DNA from: Flagellimonas meishanensis
GTDB lineage: Bacteria; Bacteroidota; Bacteroidia; Flavobacteriales; Flavobacteriaceae
DNA: 64,000 nucleotides
Reading direction: 5' to 3'
NCBI RefSeq assembly: GCF_019880545.1
Contig: NZ_JAINVW010000001.1
Span: 1,240,001 to 1,304,000, forward strand
The position numbers and the translations under genes are program-made. This document shows, in pieces, positions 17,440-25,039 of the stretch. Position 1 is the stretch's first letter. Each line of letters opens with the position of its first letter. The notes beneath the pieces were generated by a model. It was not told where the DNA came from. It did not search any database and saw only the letters and a list, made by a program, of their open reading frames with translations.

Positions 17440-19632
17440 ATGATTGCCAACCAGGTCTATTTTCAAGGATTCCCGGTGCCGGTTGCCCTACTCGATGCCC
17501 ATTTGTCCTATGTTGATTTTTCCAATCTATGGATTGATAAGTTCGGATTGTCCCAAGACATTAAGGGGCAGTCTTTTTTCCAGAGCATGCCGGAGCTGCC
17601 CGAGGAGTTGAAGATGGATATCCAATATTGCCTGGAGGGGGTGGTCGATAACCGATCGGACCAAGCTAAGGTGGTTGTTGCCAATGGGGACAGCATTTGG
17701 TATGAATGGAAGATAAGCACCCTTAGATCGGAGGAAAAGGAAATTCAGGGCGTTATTTTGGTATTGGATAACATCACCGAAAAGAAGCTGGAAGAACTGT
17801 TGCTTACCAAATCCCAGGAGGTGGCGCGTATCGGTGGATGGGAAGTGGATCTGGTGAACAGTAAGCTTTATTGGTCCAAGATTACCAGGGAAATCCATGA
17901 GGTACCCGTGGATTATATTCCTGATGTTGCCAAAGGGATTTCTTTTTATAAAGAAGGATATAGTAGGGACACAATAGCAAGATTGGTCCAAGAAGGAATA
18001 GAAAATGGCACTTCTTGGGATACTGAATTGCAGCTCATGACCGCAAAGGGAAATGAACTTTGGGTCAGGGCCATTGGCGAACCGGAAATAGTGGAAGGCA
18101 AATGTGTACGCATTGTCGGCACCTTCCAGGATATAGATAGAAGCAAAAGAGCGGAAATCGCTTATAAGAAAGTGAGTGATCGACTTGCCATGGCCACACG
18201 ATCGGCGGGAATAGGCATTTGGGAATTTGATATCCCTAAAAATGAACTCTACTGGGATGCCAACATGTATAGATTATACGGTATCAAGGAATCCGATTTT
18301 GAAGGCGTCTATAGCGCATGGGAATCCTGTGTATTGCCAGAAGATCAGGCGGAATCTGCCAAGGCCGTAAGCGATGCCATTGCAGGGAAGGGAAATTTCG
18401 ACACCAATTTTAGGGTGCGTTGGCCCAATGGAGAAATACGTTGGATCAAGGCCGAGGCCGTCGTCATTCGGGATGAAAAAGGGAAAGCACGAAGGATGAT
18501 CGGTGTGAACCAGGACATAACCGAGCTCAAAACTACAAAGCTACAATTGGTCCAAAGTGAGGAATCACTACAAGGCGCTTTTGAAAACTCTTCAGTAGGA
18601 ATGGCCTTGGTCGCTCTGGACGGTAGTTTCATCAAAGCAAATCAAAGTCTTTGTAAGAGTTTGGGTTACAGCGCTGAAGAATTGTCGAAACTTTCTTTTC
18701 AGGACATAACACATCCAGAGGACCTTGAAATTGATCTGGCCTTGCTGCAAGAGGTTATAGATGGTAAGCGTACCAACTATCAAATAGAAAAGCGCTATTT
18801 CAATAAAAAAGGACAGGTGGTCCACATTTTCTTGACTGTCACCGCTGTTAAGAAGATCAATGGGGAACTATCGCATTTCATTTCCCAAATCGTGGATATG
18901 ACCTCTAAGGTGGAAGCTTCCAATAAGCTAAAGGGACTGCTGGAGCTCACCACGAGTCAAAACAACAGCTTATTGAATTTTGCGCACATCGTATCGCATA
19001 ATCTGCGATCCCATACCGCAAATTTATCCATGATCACCAGTTTTCTTTTGGACAATGAAACCAGTGTAGAGGAGCATCAGGAGTCGTTAAAAATGCTGAA
19101 AAGGGCCGCAGGTGGCCTTGATGAGACCATAGCGCATTTGAATGAGGTGGTACAGGTGAAACTGGAAACTGGAAAAAGAATGAAACCGATTTCACTGTCC
19201 AAAATGGCGAACAAGGTGTTGAAGGATGTGGCTGCCCTGATCAATGAAAACAAACAACACCTAACCTTGGATATTCCCAAAGAACTAGAAGTCCAAGGGG
19301 TGCCGGCCTATGTGGAAAGTGTAATCCTGAATTTGATTACCAACGCCATTAAGTACAGAAATCCAGAAAGAAACGGAAAAATCAGTATTAAGACGCAACA
19401 AACAGGGGAACACGTAGTGCTACAGGTCAAGGACAACGGACTGGGCATAGACCTGGATAGGCATGGTCAAAAGCTGTTCGGTATGTATAAAACCTTCCAT
19501 GGCAACAGTGATGCCAGGGGAATCGGACTTTTTATTACCAAGAACCAAGTGGAGTCCATGGGTGGGTCAATAGCGGTGGAAAGCAAAGTAGGCGAAGGGA
19601 CCACGTTCAAGGTAAAATTCTTAATGGCATAA
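17440..19632 (+). CDS. Multi-PAS sensor histidine kinase
   Basis: The 730-residue protein has no signal peptide or membrane span, so it is cytoplasmic. Four PAS domains are visible (about 1-115, 125-240, 250-370, 380-500), with PAC-type ends such as VRIVGTFQDIDRSKRAE and RMIGVNQDITELKTTK. The dimerisation helix carries HIVSHNLRSHTANLSMI, a variant H box lacking the usual Pro. The HATPase domain ends with DNGLGIDLDRHGQKLFGMYKTFHGNSDARGIGLFI (N and G boxes). It is followed six bases later by a receiver-only regulator. PAS domains imply sensing of redox, light, gas or a small ligand; which one cannot be told. Confidence 0.94.
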   Translation: MIANQVYFQGFPVPVALLDAHLSYVDFSNLWIDKFGLSQDIKGQSFFQSMPELPEELKMDIQYCLEGVVDNRSDQAKVVVANGDSIWYEWKISTLRSEEKEIQGVILVLDNITEKKLEELLLTKSQEVARIGGWEVDLVNSKLYWSKITREIHEVPVDYIPDVAKGISFYKEGYSRDTIARLVQEGIENGTSWDTELQLMTAKGNELWVRAIGEPEIVEGKCVRIVGTFQDIDRSKRAEIAYKKVSDRLAMATRSAGIGIWEFDIPKNELYWDANMYRLYGIKESDFEGVYSAWESCVLPEDQAESAKAVSDAIAGKGNFDTNFRVRWPNGEIRWIKAEAVVIRDEKGKARRMIGVNQDITELKTTKLQLVQSEESLQGAFENSSVGMALVALDGSFIKANQSLCKSLGYSAEELSKLSFQDITHPEDLEIDLALLQEVIDGKRTNYQIEKRYFNKKGQVVHIFLTVTAVKKINGELSHFISQIVDMTSKVEASNKLKGLLELTTSQNNSLLNFAHIVSHNLRSHTANLSMITSFLLDNETSVEEHQESLKMLKRAAGGLDETIAHLNEVVQVKLETGKRMKPISLSKMANKVLKDVAALINENKQHLTLDIPKELEVQGVPAYVESVILNLITNAIKYRNPERNGKISIKTQQTGEHVVLQVKDNGLGIDLDRHGQKLFGMYKTFHGNSDARGIGLFITKNQVESMGGSIAVESKVGEGTTFKVKFLMA

Positions 19633-19638
19633 CATAAT

Positions 19639-20049
19639 ATGGATATGAGCAAATTGGAAAGAGCATGTATTATTGACGATGATCCCATTCACCAATTTGG
19701 GATGAAGGTATTGATGAAGAAATTGGATTTTACCAAGGAGGTTTTGGTGTTCCATGACGGGCAGGAGGCCATTGATGCTCTGTTGGACCTACTTAATGTG
19801 GGGGATCAACTGCCATCGGTGATTTTCTTGGATTTGAACATGCCCATAAAGGATGGTTGGGGATTTCTTGATGATTTTGTAAAAATACCCCATCATAATC
19901 GCGAACGGGTGACCATCTATGTGGTGAGTTCCTCCATAAACCCGTCAGATAGGGAACGGGCTGTACAGTACGAAATGGTAAGCAATTACATAGTAAAACC
20001 AGTTGATGAGCGCCAGTTAAGGAAGCTTTTGGAGGAAGTTGGGGAATGA
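19639..20049 (+). CDS. CheY-like single-domain response regulator
   Basis: The 136-residue protein consists only of a receiver domain: an IIDDDPIHQF acidic pocket near residue 12, the phospho-acceptor Asp in VIFLDLNMPIKDGWGFLDDF, a switch Ser in VVSSSINPSDRERA and a Lys in YIVKPVDERQL. There is no output domain, so it should act by protein contact or in a phosphorelay. It sits six bases after the PAS kinase and is almost certainly its partner. The flavobacterial combination of a PAS kinase with a receiver-only protein resembles the phytochrome-linked Rcp1 type. A bidirectional terminator follows. Confidence 0.95.
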   Translation: MDMSKLERACIIDDDPIHQFGMKVLMKKLDFTKEVLVFHDGQEAIDALLDLLNVGDQLPSVIFLDLNMPIKDGWGFLDDFVKIPHHNRERVTIYVVSSSINPSDRERAVQYEMVSNYIVKPVDERQLRKLLEEVGE

Positions 20050-20086
20050 AAGGCCCCATGTCGTTCAGCATCTGGGAGCAAAAATA

Positions 20087-20114
20087 AAAGCCGAGAAGCA
20101 ATTCTCGGCTTTTT
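20087..20114. terminator. Bidirectional Rho-independent terminator
   Basis: An 11-bp stem (AAAGCCGAGAA / TTCTCGGCTTT) closes a 4-base loop, with T-runs on the 3' side in both directions. It ends the plus-strand kinase-regulator operon and the minus-strand tRNA-Leu transcript. Confidence 0.88.
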
Positions 20115-20116
20115 GG

Positions 20117-20201
20117 TACTCGAGGCGGGACTTGAACCCGCACGGGCATAATGCCCACAGGATTTTAAGTCCGGCGTGTCTACCAATTCCACCACTCGAG
20201 C
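20117..20201 (-). tRNA. tRNA-Leu (anticodon TAA)
   Basis: The 85-base cloverleaf on the minus strand has acceptor arms GCTCGAG / CTCGAGT with discriminator A, a D arm with TGGTAGACA, the anticodon loop CTTAAAA (anticodon TAA), a long variable arm (TGGGCATTATGCCCG) and the T loop GGTTCAAGTCC. The long variable arm and the A discriminator confirm leucine. Confidence 0.96.
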
Positions 20202-20234
20202 TTGTCTGCCGTGGCATGACAGGACTTAAACAAA

Positions 20235-20256
20235 AAAACGCTGCAAGCAGCGTTTT
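20235..20256 (-). terminator. Terminator hairpin directly after tRNA-Gly
   Basis: A 10-bp perfect stem (AAAACGCTGC / GCAGCGTTTT) with a two-base centre is followed on the minus strand by seven T. It begins two bases after the 3' end of tRNA-Gly and lies before tRNA-Leu. Confidence 0.85.
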
Positions 20257-20257
20257 G

Positions 20258-20330
20258 AGCGAAAAACGGGATTCGAACCCGCGACCTCCACCTTGGCAAG
20301 GTGATGCTCTACCAACTGAGCTATTTTCGC
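20258..20330 (-). tRNA. tRNA-Gly (anticodon GCC)
   Basis: The 73-base cloverleaf on the minus strand has acceptor arms GCGAAAA / TTTTCGC with discriminator T, D arm AGCTCAGTTGGTAGAGC, anticodon loop TTGCCAA (anticodon GCC) and T arm GCGGGTTCGAATCCCGT. It lies downstream of mutS on the same strand. Confidence 0.96.
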
Positions 20331-20345
20331 ATTTTAAAGAACCCA

Positions 20346-20388
20346 GCGCTTCGTAAAGCGCGGACCTGCCCGTTCGGCATAGGCAGGT
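20346..20388. repeat. Two adjacent palindromic dyads between mutS and tRNA-Gly
   Basis: Dyad one is GCGCTT / AAGCGC at 20346-20361 with a four-base loop. Dyad two is ACCTGCC / GGCAGGT at 20364-20388 with an eleven-base loop. They occupy the mutS 3' flank without a T-run. They may be a short repeated palindromic element or RNA processing stems, but no second copy was identified in this window. Confidence 0.6.
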
Positions 20389-20427
20389 GCAAATTTAATA
20401 TATTTCTATAAAATAGAAAGAAATTTT

Positions 20428-23058
20428 TTAGGAAGAAGCCTTTTTCTTCTTGCTCAAAAGCCGCTTGATCTCGTTCAACTTCATAAGCGCCTCCACAGGG
20501 GTCAAGGTGTCAATGTCCAAATGCAGTATCTCATCCTTGATTTCTTCCAACAGCGGATCATCCAGATTGAAAAAGCTCAACTGCATTTCCTGTCCTTCAT
20601 TTTGGGTTTGTTGGAGCTTGTCCGACATTTCCTCACTGGAATGGGACTTTTCCAGTTTCTTCAATATTTTATTGGCTTTCTGGATTACTTGTTGGGGCAT
20701 TCCCGCCATTTTGGCCACATGGATTCCAAAACTGTGCTCGCTCCCACCGGGAACCAATTTTCTGAGAAAAAGTACATTGTCCTTCAATTCCTTCACCGAA
20801 ACATTATAGTTTTTGATTCGCGAAAAGGTGGTGGACATCTCGTTAAGCTCATGGTAATGGGTCGCAAAAAGAGTCTTCGCCCTTGCCGGATGCTCATGGA
20901 GGTACTCCGAGATGGCCCAGGCAATGGAAATGCCATCATAGGTACTTGTACCCCGCCCAATTTCATCCAACAGCACCAAACTCCGCTCGGATAGATTGTT
21001 GAGTATGGAAGCGGTCTCGTTCATTTCAACCATAAAGGTTGACTCTCCCATGGAAATATTGTCACTGGCGCCGACGCGCGTGAAAATCTTGTCCACGACC
21101 CCAATGCGGGCCGCTGAGGCCGGCACAAAACTGCCCATTTGTGCCAGGAGCACGATTAGGGCAGTTTGTCGCAAAAGAGCCGATTTACCGCTCATATTGG
21201 GCCCGGTGATCATGATGATCTGTTGCTCGTCCCGATTCAAGACCACGTCGTTGACCACATAAGATTCGCCCAGGGGCAACTGTTTTTCTATAACGGGGTG
21301 CCTGCCTGCTTGTATGTCCAACACTGTGGAGTCGTTTACCTCCGGTTGCACATAACCATTTTCCATCGCCAATTGTGCAAAACCACAAAGACAGTCCAAT
21401 TGCGCAATCAAGTGGGCATTTTGTTGCACCGGGGCAATATACTCCTGCATCCAAACCAACAACTGGTCAAACAATTGCTGTTCCAGGGCATGGATGCGTT
21501 CCTCTGCCCCCAATATTTTCGATTCGTATTCCTTTAGCTCCTCCGTAATGTACCGTTCCGCATTCACCAAGGTCTGTTTGCGAATCCAATTATCGGGAAC
21601 TTTGTCCTTATGGGTGTTTCTCACCTCTATGTAGTATCCAAACACATTGTTGGAAGCTATTTTGAGGGAAGTGATTCCTGTAAGCTTGGTTTCCCGCTCC
21701 AGCATCTGGTCCAAATAATCCTTACCTGAAAATGCCAGTCCCCTTAGTTCATCAAGCGCTGTGGAATGTCCTTGTGCTATTGCATTTCCCTTGGCAATCT
21801 GGATTGGGGCATCTTCATTGAGCACCTGTTTTATTCTGGTCCGCAGCATTTCGCAACCATCCAATTGCTGTCCCATTTTTTCTAAGGATGCATTGCCACT
21901 TTCTTGGGCAAGCTGCTTTATGGGAACAATGGCTTCCAATGAATTTTTGAGAAAAATGACTTCTCTCGGATTGATTTTTCCCGTTGCCAACTTGGAGATC
22001 AATCGTTCCAGGTCGCCCATTTTTCCTATCCACTGCTGTGTTTTTTGGAGCAGTGTATTTTCACTCTTGAAGAAAGCAACCGTTGCATGGCGGTGCCTTA
22101 TCTTTTCTATGTTTTTCAACGGCAGGGCCAACCAACGTTTCAAAAGCCTTCCGCCCATGGGGGAAAGGGTCTTGTCAATGACCTCCAGAAGGGTAACAGC
22201 ATTTTGGTGGGGAGATTGGTACAGTTCAAGGTTTCGGATGGTGAATCGGTCCATCCAAACATATTCTTCTTCCGCAATCCGTTGAATTTTGTTGATGTGC
22301 TGTAATCGGCTGTGTTGGGTCTCGGACAAATAGTGCATTACAGCGCCCGAGGCAATGATGCCATGGTTCTGATGTTCAATGCCAAAACCCTTCAGGGTCT
22401 TGGTTTTGAAATGGTTGGTCAAGCTTTCGTGGGCATAGTCTTCCTGAAAGATCCAATCCTCCAAATAAAAGATATGGAACTGGTTTCCAAATAGTTCGGT
22501 AAAATCCTTTTTATGGTTTTTGGATACCAACACCTCATTGGGTCCAAAGTTTTGGAGCAGTTTGTCCACCTGTTCCGCGGTGCCCTCGGAGGTCAGGAAC
22601 TCCCCTGTGGAAATGTCCAAAAAGGAAACACCGATTTTGCTCCTTCCGAAGTGCAGGGCACTCAAAAAGTTATTGCTTTTGGAAGAGAGGATGTCATCAT
22701 TGAGTGCCACTCCTGGAGTGACCAGTTCTGTTACCCCTCGCTTGACAATGGTTTTGGTCTGCTTGGGATCCTCCAACTGGTCGCAGATGGCCACACGTTG
22801 CCCTGCCCGAACCAATTTGGGCAGATAGGTGTTCAGGGAATGATGTGGGAATCCCGCCAATTCCGTTTGGTCACCGCCGTTGTTCCTATGGGTAAGCACA
22901 ATCCCCAGGATTTTGGCCGCCTTTACGGCATCCTCTCCAAAGGTTTCATAAAAGTCACCAACGCGGAACAAAAGCAGGGCGTCCGGGTGCTTGGTTTTGA
23001 TGCTGTTGTATTGCTGCATCAAAGGGGTGACTTTCTTGGATTTTGAAGTGGCTGCCAA
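20428..23058 (-). CDS. mutS: DNA mismatch repair ATPase MutS
   Basis: The 876-residue protein has the mismatch-reading motif GDFYE with Phe36 and Glu38, connector, lever and clamp domains, and a C-terminal ABC ATPase. The ATPase shows Walker A GPNMSGKS, Walker [14 protein letters not shown] and the [13 protein letters not shown] signature. It binds mismatches and small loops and recruits MutL. The start appears to be a TTG (23058): it gives the conserved N terminus [11 protein letters not shown], whereas the first ATG (23019) would cut this off. The C-terminal helix-turn-helix region is present. tRNA-Gly lies about 100 bases downstream on the same strand. Confidence 0.98.
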   Translation of the reverse strand: MAATSKSKKVTPLMQQYNSIKTKHPDALLLFRVGDFYETFGEDAVKAAKILGIVLTHRNNGGDQTELAGFPHHSLNTYLPKLVRAGQRVAICDQLEDPKQTKTIVKRGVTELVTPGVALNDDILSSKSNNFLSALHFGRSKIGVSFLDISTGEFLTSEGTAEQVDKLLQNFGPNEVLVSKNHKKDFTELFGNQFHIFYLEDWIFQEDYAHESLTNHFKTKTLKGFGIEHQNHGIIASGAVMHYLSETQHSRLQHINKIQRIAEEEYVWMDRFTIRNLELYQSPHQNAVTLLEVIDKTLSPMGGRLLKRWLALPLKNIEKIRHRHATVAFFKSENTLLQKTQQWIGKMGDLERLISKLATGKINPREVIFLKNSLEAIVPIKQLAQESGNASLEKMGQQLDGCEMLRTRIKQVLNEDAPIQIAKGNAIAQGHSTALDELRGLAFSGKDYLDQMLERETKLTGITSLKIASNNVFGYYIEVRNTHKDKVPDNWIRKQTLVNAERYITEELKEYESKILGAEERIHALEQQLFDQLLVWMQEYIAPVQQNAHLIAQLDCLCGFAQLAMENGYVQPEVNDSTVLDIQAGRHPVIEKQLPLGESYVVNDVVLNRDEQQIIMITGPNMSGKSALLRQTALIVLLAQMGSFVPASAARIGVVDKIFTRVGASDNISMGESTFMVEMNETASILNNLSERSLVLLDEIGRGTSTYDGISIAWAISEYLHEHPARAKTLFATHYHELNEMSTTFSRIKNYNVSVKELKDNVLFLRKLVPGGSEHSFGIHVAKMAGMPQQVIQKANKILKKLEKSHSSEEMSDKLQQTQNEGQEMQLSFFNLDDPLLEEIKDEILHLDIDTLTPVEALMKLNEIKRLLSKKKKASS

Positions 23059-23074
23059 AGCGATTTAATTGGAT

Positions 23075-23082
23075 TATTTTTG
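23075..23082 (+). promoter_or_regulatory. Candidate -7 promoter element for the RNA methyltransferase gene
   Basis: TATTTTTG fits the Bacteroidota -7 consensus TAnnTTTG exactly and lies 85 bases upstream of the methyltransferase start, in the divergent gap with mutS. No good -33 TTG was seen at the usual distance. Confidence 0.3.
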
Positions 23083-23167
23083 CACGATAAGGTAAAGTCA
23101 CGAATGTATCGTTTTTGGGATACTTCCAAAATTTTTGTTGATATTTTAGGTAAAATGGTTGAAAAAT

Positions 23168-23737
23168 ATGGGGCGTAAACTGGAAAATAGCGAACTGGGA
23201 CGTTTGGATGTGGATACATTCAAGCAGGCGGGGAAGTCGCCCATCATCTTGATTCTGGACAATATCCGCAGTCTTAACAATATCGGCTCCGTTTTCAGGA
23301 CAGCGGATGCTTTTTTGGTGAAAAAAATCTATCTATGTGGCATTACGGCCACCCCACCGCACAAAGATATCCGTAAAACCGCCCTTGGTGCCACCGAAAG
23401 CGTGGACTGGGAATATCGGGAAAACATAGTGGAACTCATTACGGAATTGCAGCGCGCTGGGGCGCAGACCATTGCCGTGGAACAGGCCGAGGGGTCCATT
23501 ATGCTCAATGATTTTGAGGTGCCAACGGATATTGAAATGGCATTGGTCTTTGGCAACGAGGTAAAGGGTGTTTCCCAAGAGGTGGTATCCACCTGCGACT
23601 CCATTTTGGAAATACCCCAGTTCGGCACCAAGCATTCCCTGAACATAGCCGTTAGTGTGGGGGTAGTGGTGTGGGACGTTTGGAACAAAATCCAAAAAAG
23701 TCCGATAAATAAAAAGCCCCGAAAAAACGGGGCTTGA
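23168..23737 (+). CDS. SpoU/TrmH family RNA 2'-O-methyltransferase
   Basis: The ATG at 23168 gives MGRKLENSELGRL, matching the usual family start; a TTG at 23159 is also in frame. The 189-residue protein shows the three SpoU motifs: LDNIRSLNNIGSVFRTADAF (motif 1), ALVFGNEVKGVSQEV (motif 2) and IPQFGTKHSLNIAVSVGVVVWD (motif 3). These form the knotted SAM-binding site. It should methylate a ribose 2'-OH in tRNA or rRNA; the target base cannot be assigned. Its last codons overlap a terminator hairpin that serves the convergent gene. Confidence 0.95.
   Translation: MGRKLENSELGRLDVDTFKQAGKSPIILILDNIRSLNNIGSVFRTADAFLVKKIYLCGITATPPHKDIRKTALGATESVDWEYRENIVELITELQRAGAQTIAVEQAEGSIMLNDFEVPTDIEMALVFGNEVKGVSQEVVSTCDSILEIPQFGTKHSLNIAVSVGVVVWDVWNKIQKSPINKKPRKNGA
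23714..23735 (-). terminator. Terminator for folK-dNK, embedded in the methyltransferase 3' end
   Basis: An 8-bp stem AAGCCCCG / CGGGGCTT with a six-base loop is followed on the minus strand by a T-run (TTTTTATT). It lies inside the last codons of the plus-strand methyltransferase (KKPRKNGA). It lacks a T-run in the plus direction. Confidence 0.8.
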
Positions 23738-23826
23738 TATATAGTTTGAGTTAGTTAGTTTCTCACTACGAGACGGCTAATAAAATAAAACCATTCGTTA
23801 TATCCAAACAATTCCTAAAAATTTTC

Positions 23827-24969
23827 TTAAAAGTAAGTGAAGAGCACGTGGTCCTCAATTTGGTCCAGAATGGCCGTATAATCCGATGGGTTGTCCACAA
23901 AATCAAGGTCGTTCATGTTCAAAATCAGGCTGTTCTGTTGTGGGTGGCTTTTTAGAAAATCCATATAGCCCCGGTTTATTTTTTCCAAATAATCGGCGCT
24001 AATATTTTGTTCATAATCCCGCCCCCTTTTTTTGATATTTGCCAAAAGTTGGTCGGTATCCTGATAAAGATATAGGTATACTTTAGGCTTTTTCACCTCC
24101 CTGTACATGAAATTAAAAAGCTTTCGGTATAGTTCAAACTCATCCGCTTTCAAGGTAATCTTGGCAAAGATCAGCGACTTAAAGATGTCGTAATCACTGA
24201 CCATGAAATTCTTGAACAGGTCAAATTGGGAGGTATCATCCATAAATTGTTGGTAACGATCTGCCAAAAAGGACATTTCCAAGGGGAATGCATAGCGTGT
24301 TTGGTCGGCATAGAACTTGGGAAGAAAAGGATTGTCCGCAAATCGTTCCAAGACCAACTTGGCATTGAAATCGGCCGAGATCATTTTGGCAAGGGTGGTC
24401 TTTCCGGCGCCGATGTTTCCCTCGATGGCCACGAACTGCAAATGCGAAAAAAGTTCCAATCGGTTTTTAAACAGCTTTTGCTTGGTTTTGGTCAAGGTAT
24501 TTCGATCCCTGCACTGCTGAAGCAGATTGCGGATATCCCTACCCAGTGTGGGATGATACATTTGTGGTGCAATGTCAGCCAACGGCCTGAGCACAAAATT
24601 CCGCTCCTGCATGAGGGGGTGTGGAATCTTCAAATTGTTATCCTGCAACACCACATCATCATAAAAAATTATATCAATGTCCAAGGTCCTGGATTGATAC
24701 CCATCACTTTTCCTATTCCGTCCAAAATCCTTTTCCAACTGTAAAATGAGCAAGAGGAGTGCCTGGGGTGAAAGATCCGTTTCCAAAGCCACGGCAACAT
24801 TCAAAAAGTCCTGACCTTCAAAACCCACTGCAGGATTTTCATAGACATGGGACACGGCCACGACCTCTCCCGCCATTTTCTGCAGAAAAAGAATGGCTTT
24901 TTGGAGCAGGGCGAAGCGATTCCCCATATTGCTTCCCAGCGAAAGATATGCCCTATGTTTAAATTCCAT
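23827..24969 (-). CDS. folK: Fused HPPK (FolK) and deoxynucleoside kinase
   Basis: The ATG at 24969 gives MEFKHRAYLSLGSNMGNRF; an upstream TTG extension is unlikely. Residues 1 to about 160 are 6-hydroxymethyl-7,8-dihydropterin pyrophosphokinase, with SLGSNMGNR, YQSRTLDIDIIFYDD and HPLMQERNFVLRPLADIAP. It makes the activated pterin for folate. Residues about 175-380 are a deoxynucleoside kinase with P-loop EGNIGAGKTT (near 181), LERFADNPFLPKFY, FLADRYQQ and the lid RGRDYEQNIS. It phosphorylates salvaged deoxynucleosides. The fusion is known in Bacteroidota and links folate synthesis to DNA precursor salvage. The total of 380 residues fits two complete domains. Confidence 0.95.
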   Translation of the reverse strand: MEFKHRAYLSLGSNMGNRFALLQKAILFLQKMAGEVVAVSHVYENPAVGFEGQDFLNVAVALETDLSPQALLLLILQLEKDFGRNRKSDGYQSRTLDIDIIFYDDVVLQDNNLKIPHPLMQERNFVLRPLADIAPQMYHPTLGRDIRNLLQQCRDRNTLTKTKQKLFKNRLELFSHLQFVAIEGNIGAGKTTLAKMISADFNAKLVLERFADNPFLPKFYADQTRYAFPLEMSFLADRYQQFMDDTSQFDLFKNFMVSDYDIFKSLIFAKITLKADEFELYRKLFNFMYREVKKPKVYLYLYQDTDQLLANIKKRGRDYEQNISADYLEKINRGYMDFLKSHPQQNSLILNMNDLDFVDNPSDYTAILDQIEDHVLFTYF

Positions 24970-25008
24970 GGTCAATGGGCAAAATAAAGAAAACAATGGA
25001 ACAATGGT

Positions 25009-25016
25009 TATATTTG
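25009..25016 (+). promoter_or_regulatory. Candidate -7 promoter element for sppA
   Basis: TATATTTG is an exact match to the Bacteroidota -7 consensus TAnnTTTG, 24 bases before the sppA start codon. This would leave a very short leader. A clear -33 TTG is not visible. Confidence 0.4.
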
Positions 25017-25039
25017 CTCCCGAATAAAATTATAAGTGA

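Noticed and set aside
22513-23046. A 177-codon open frame opposite the mutS N-terminal part
   Set aside because: It lies fully inside mutS, shows no domain or signal, and its composition follows the mutS codons on the other strand.
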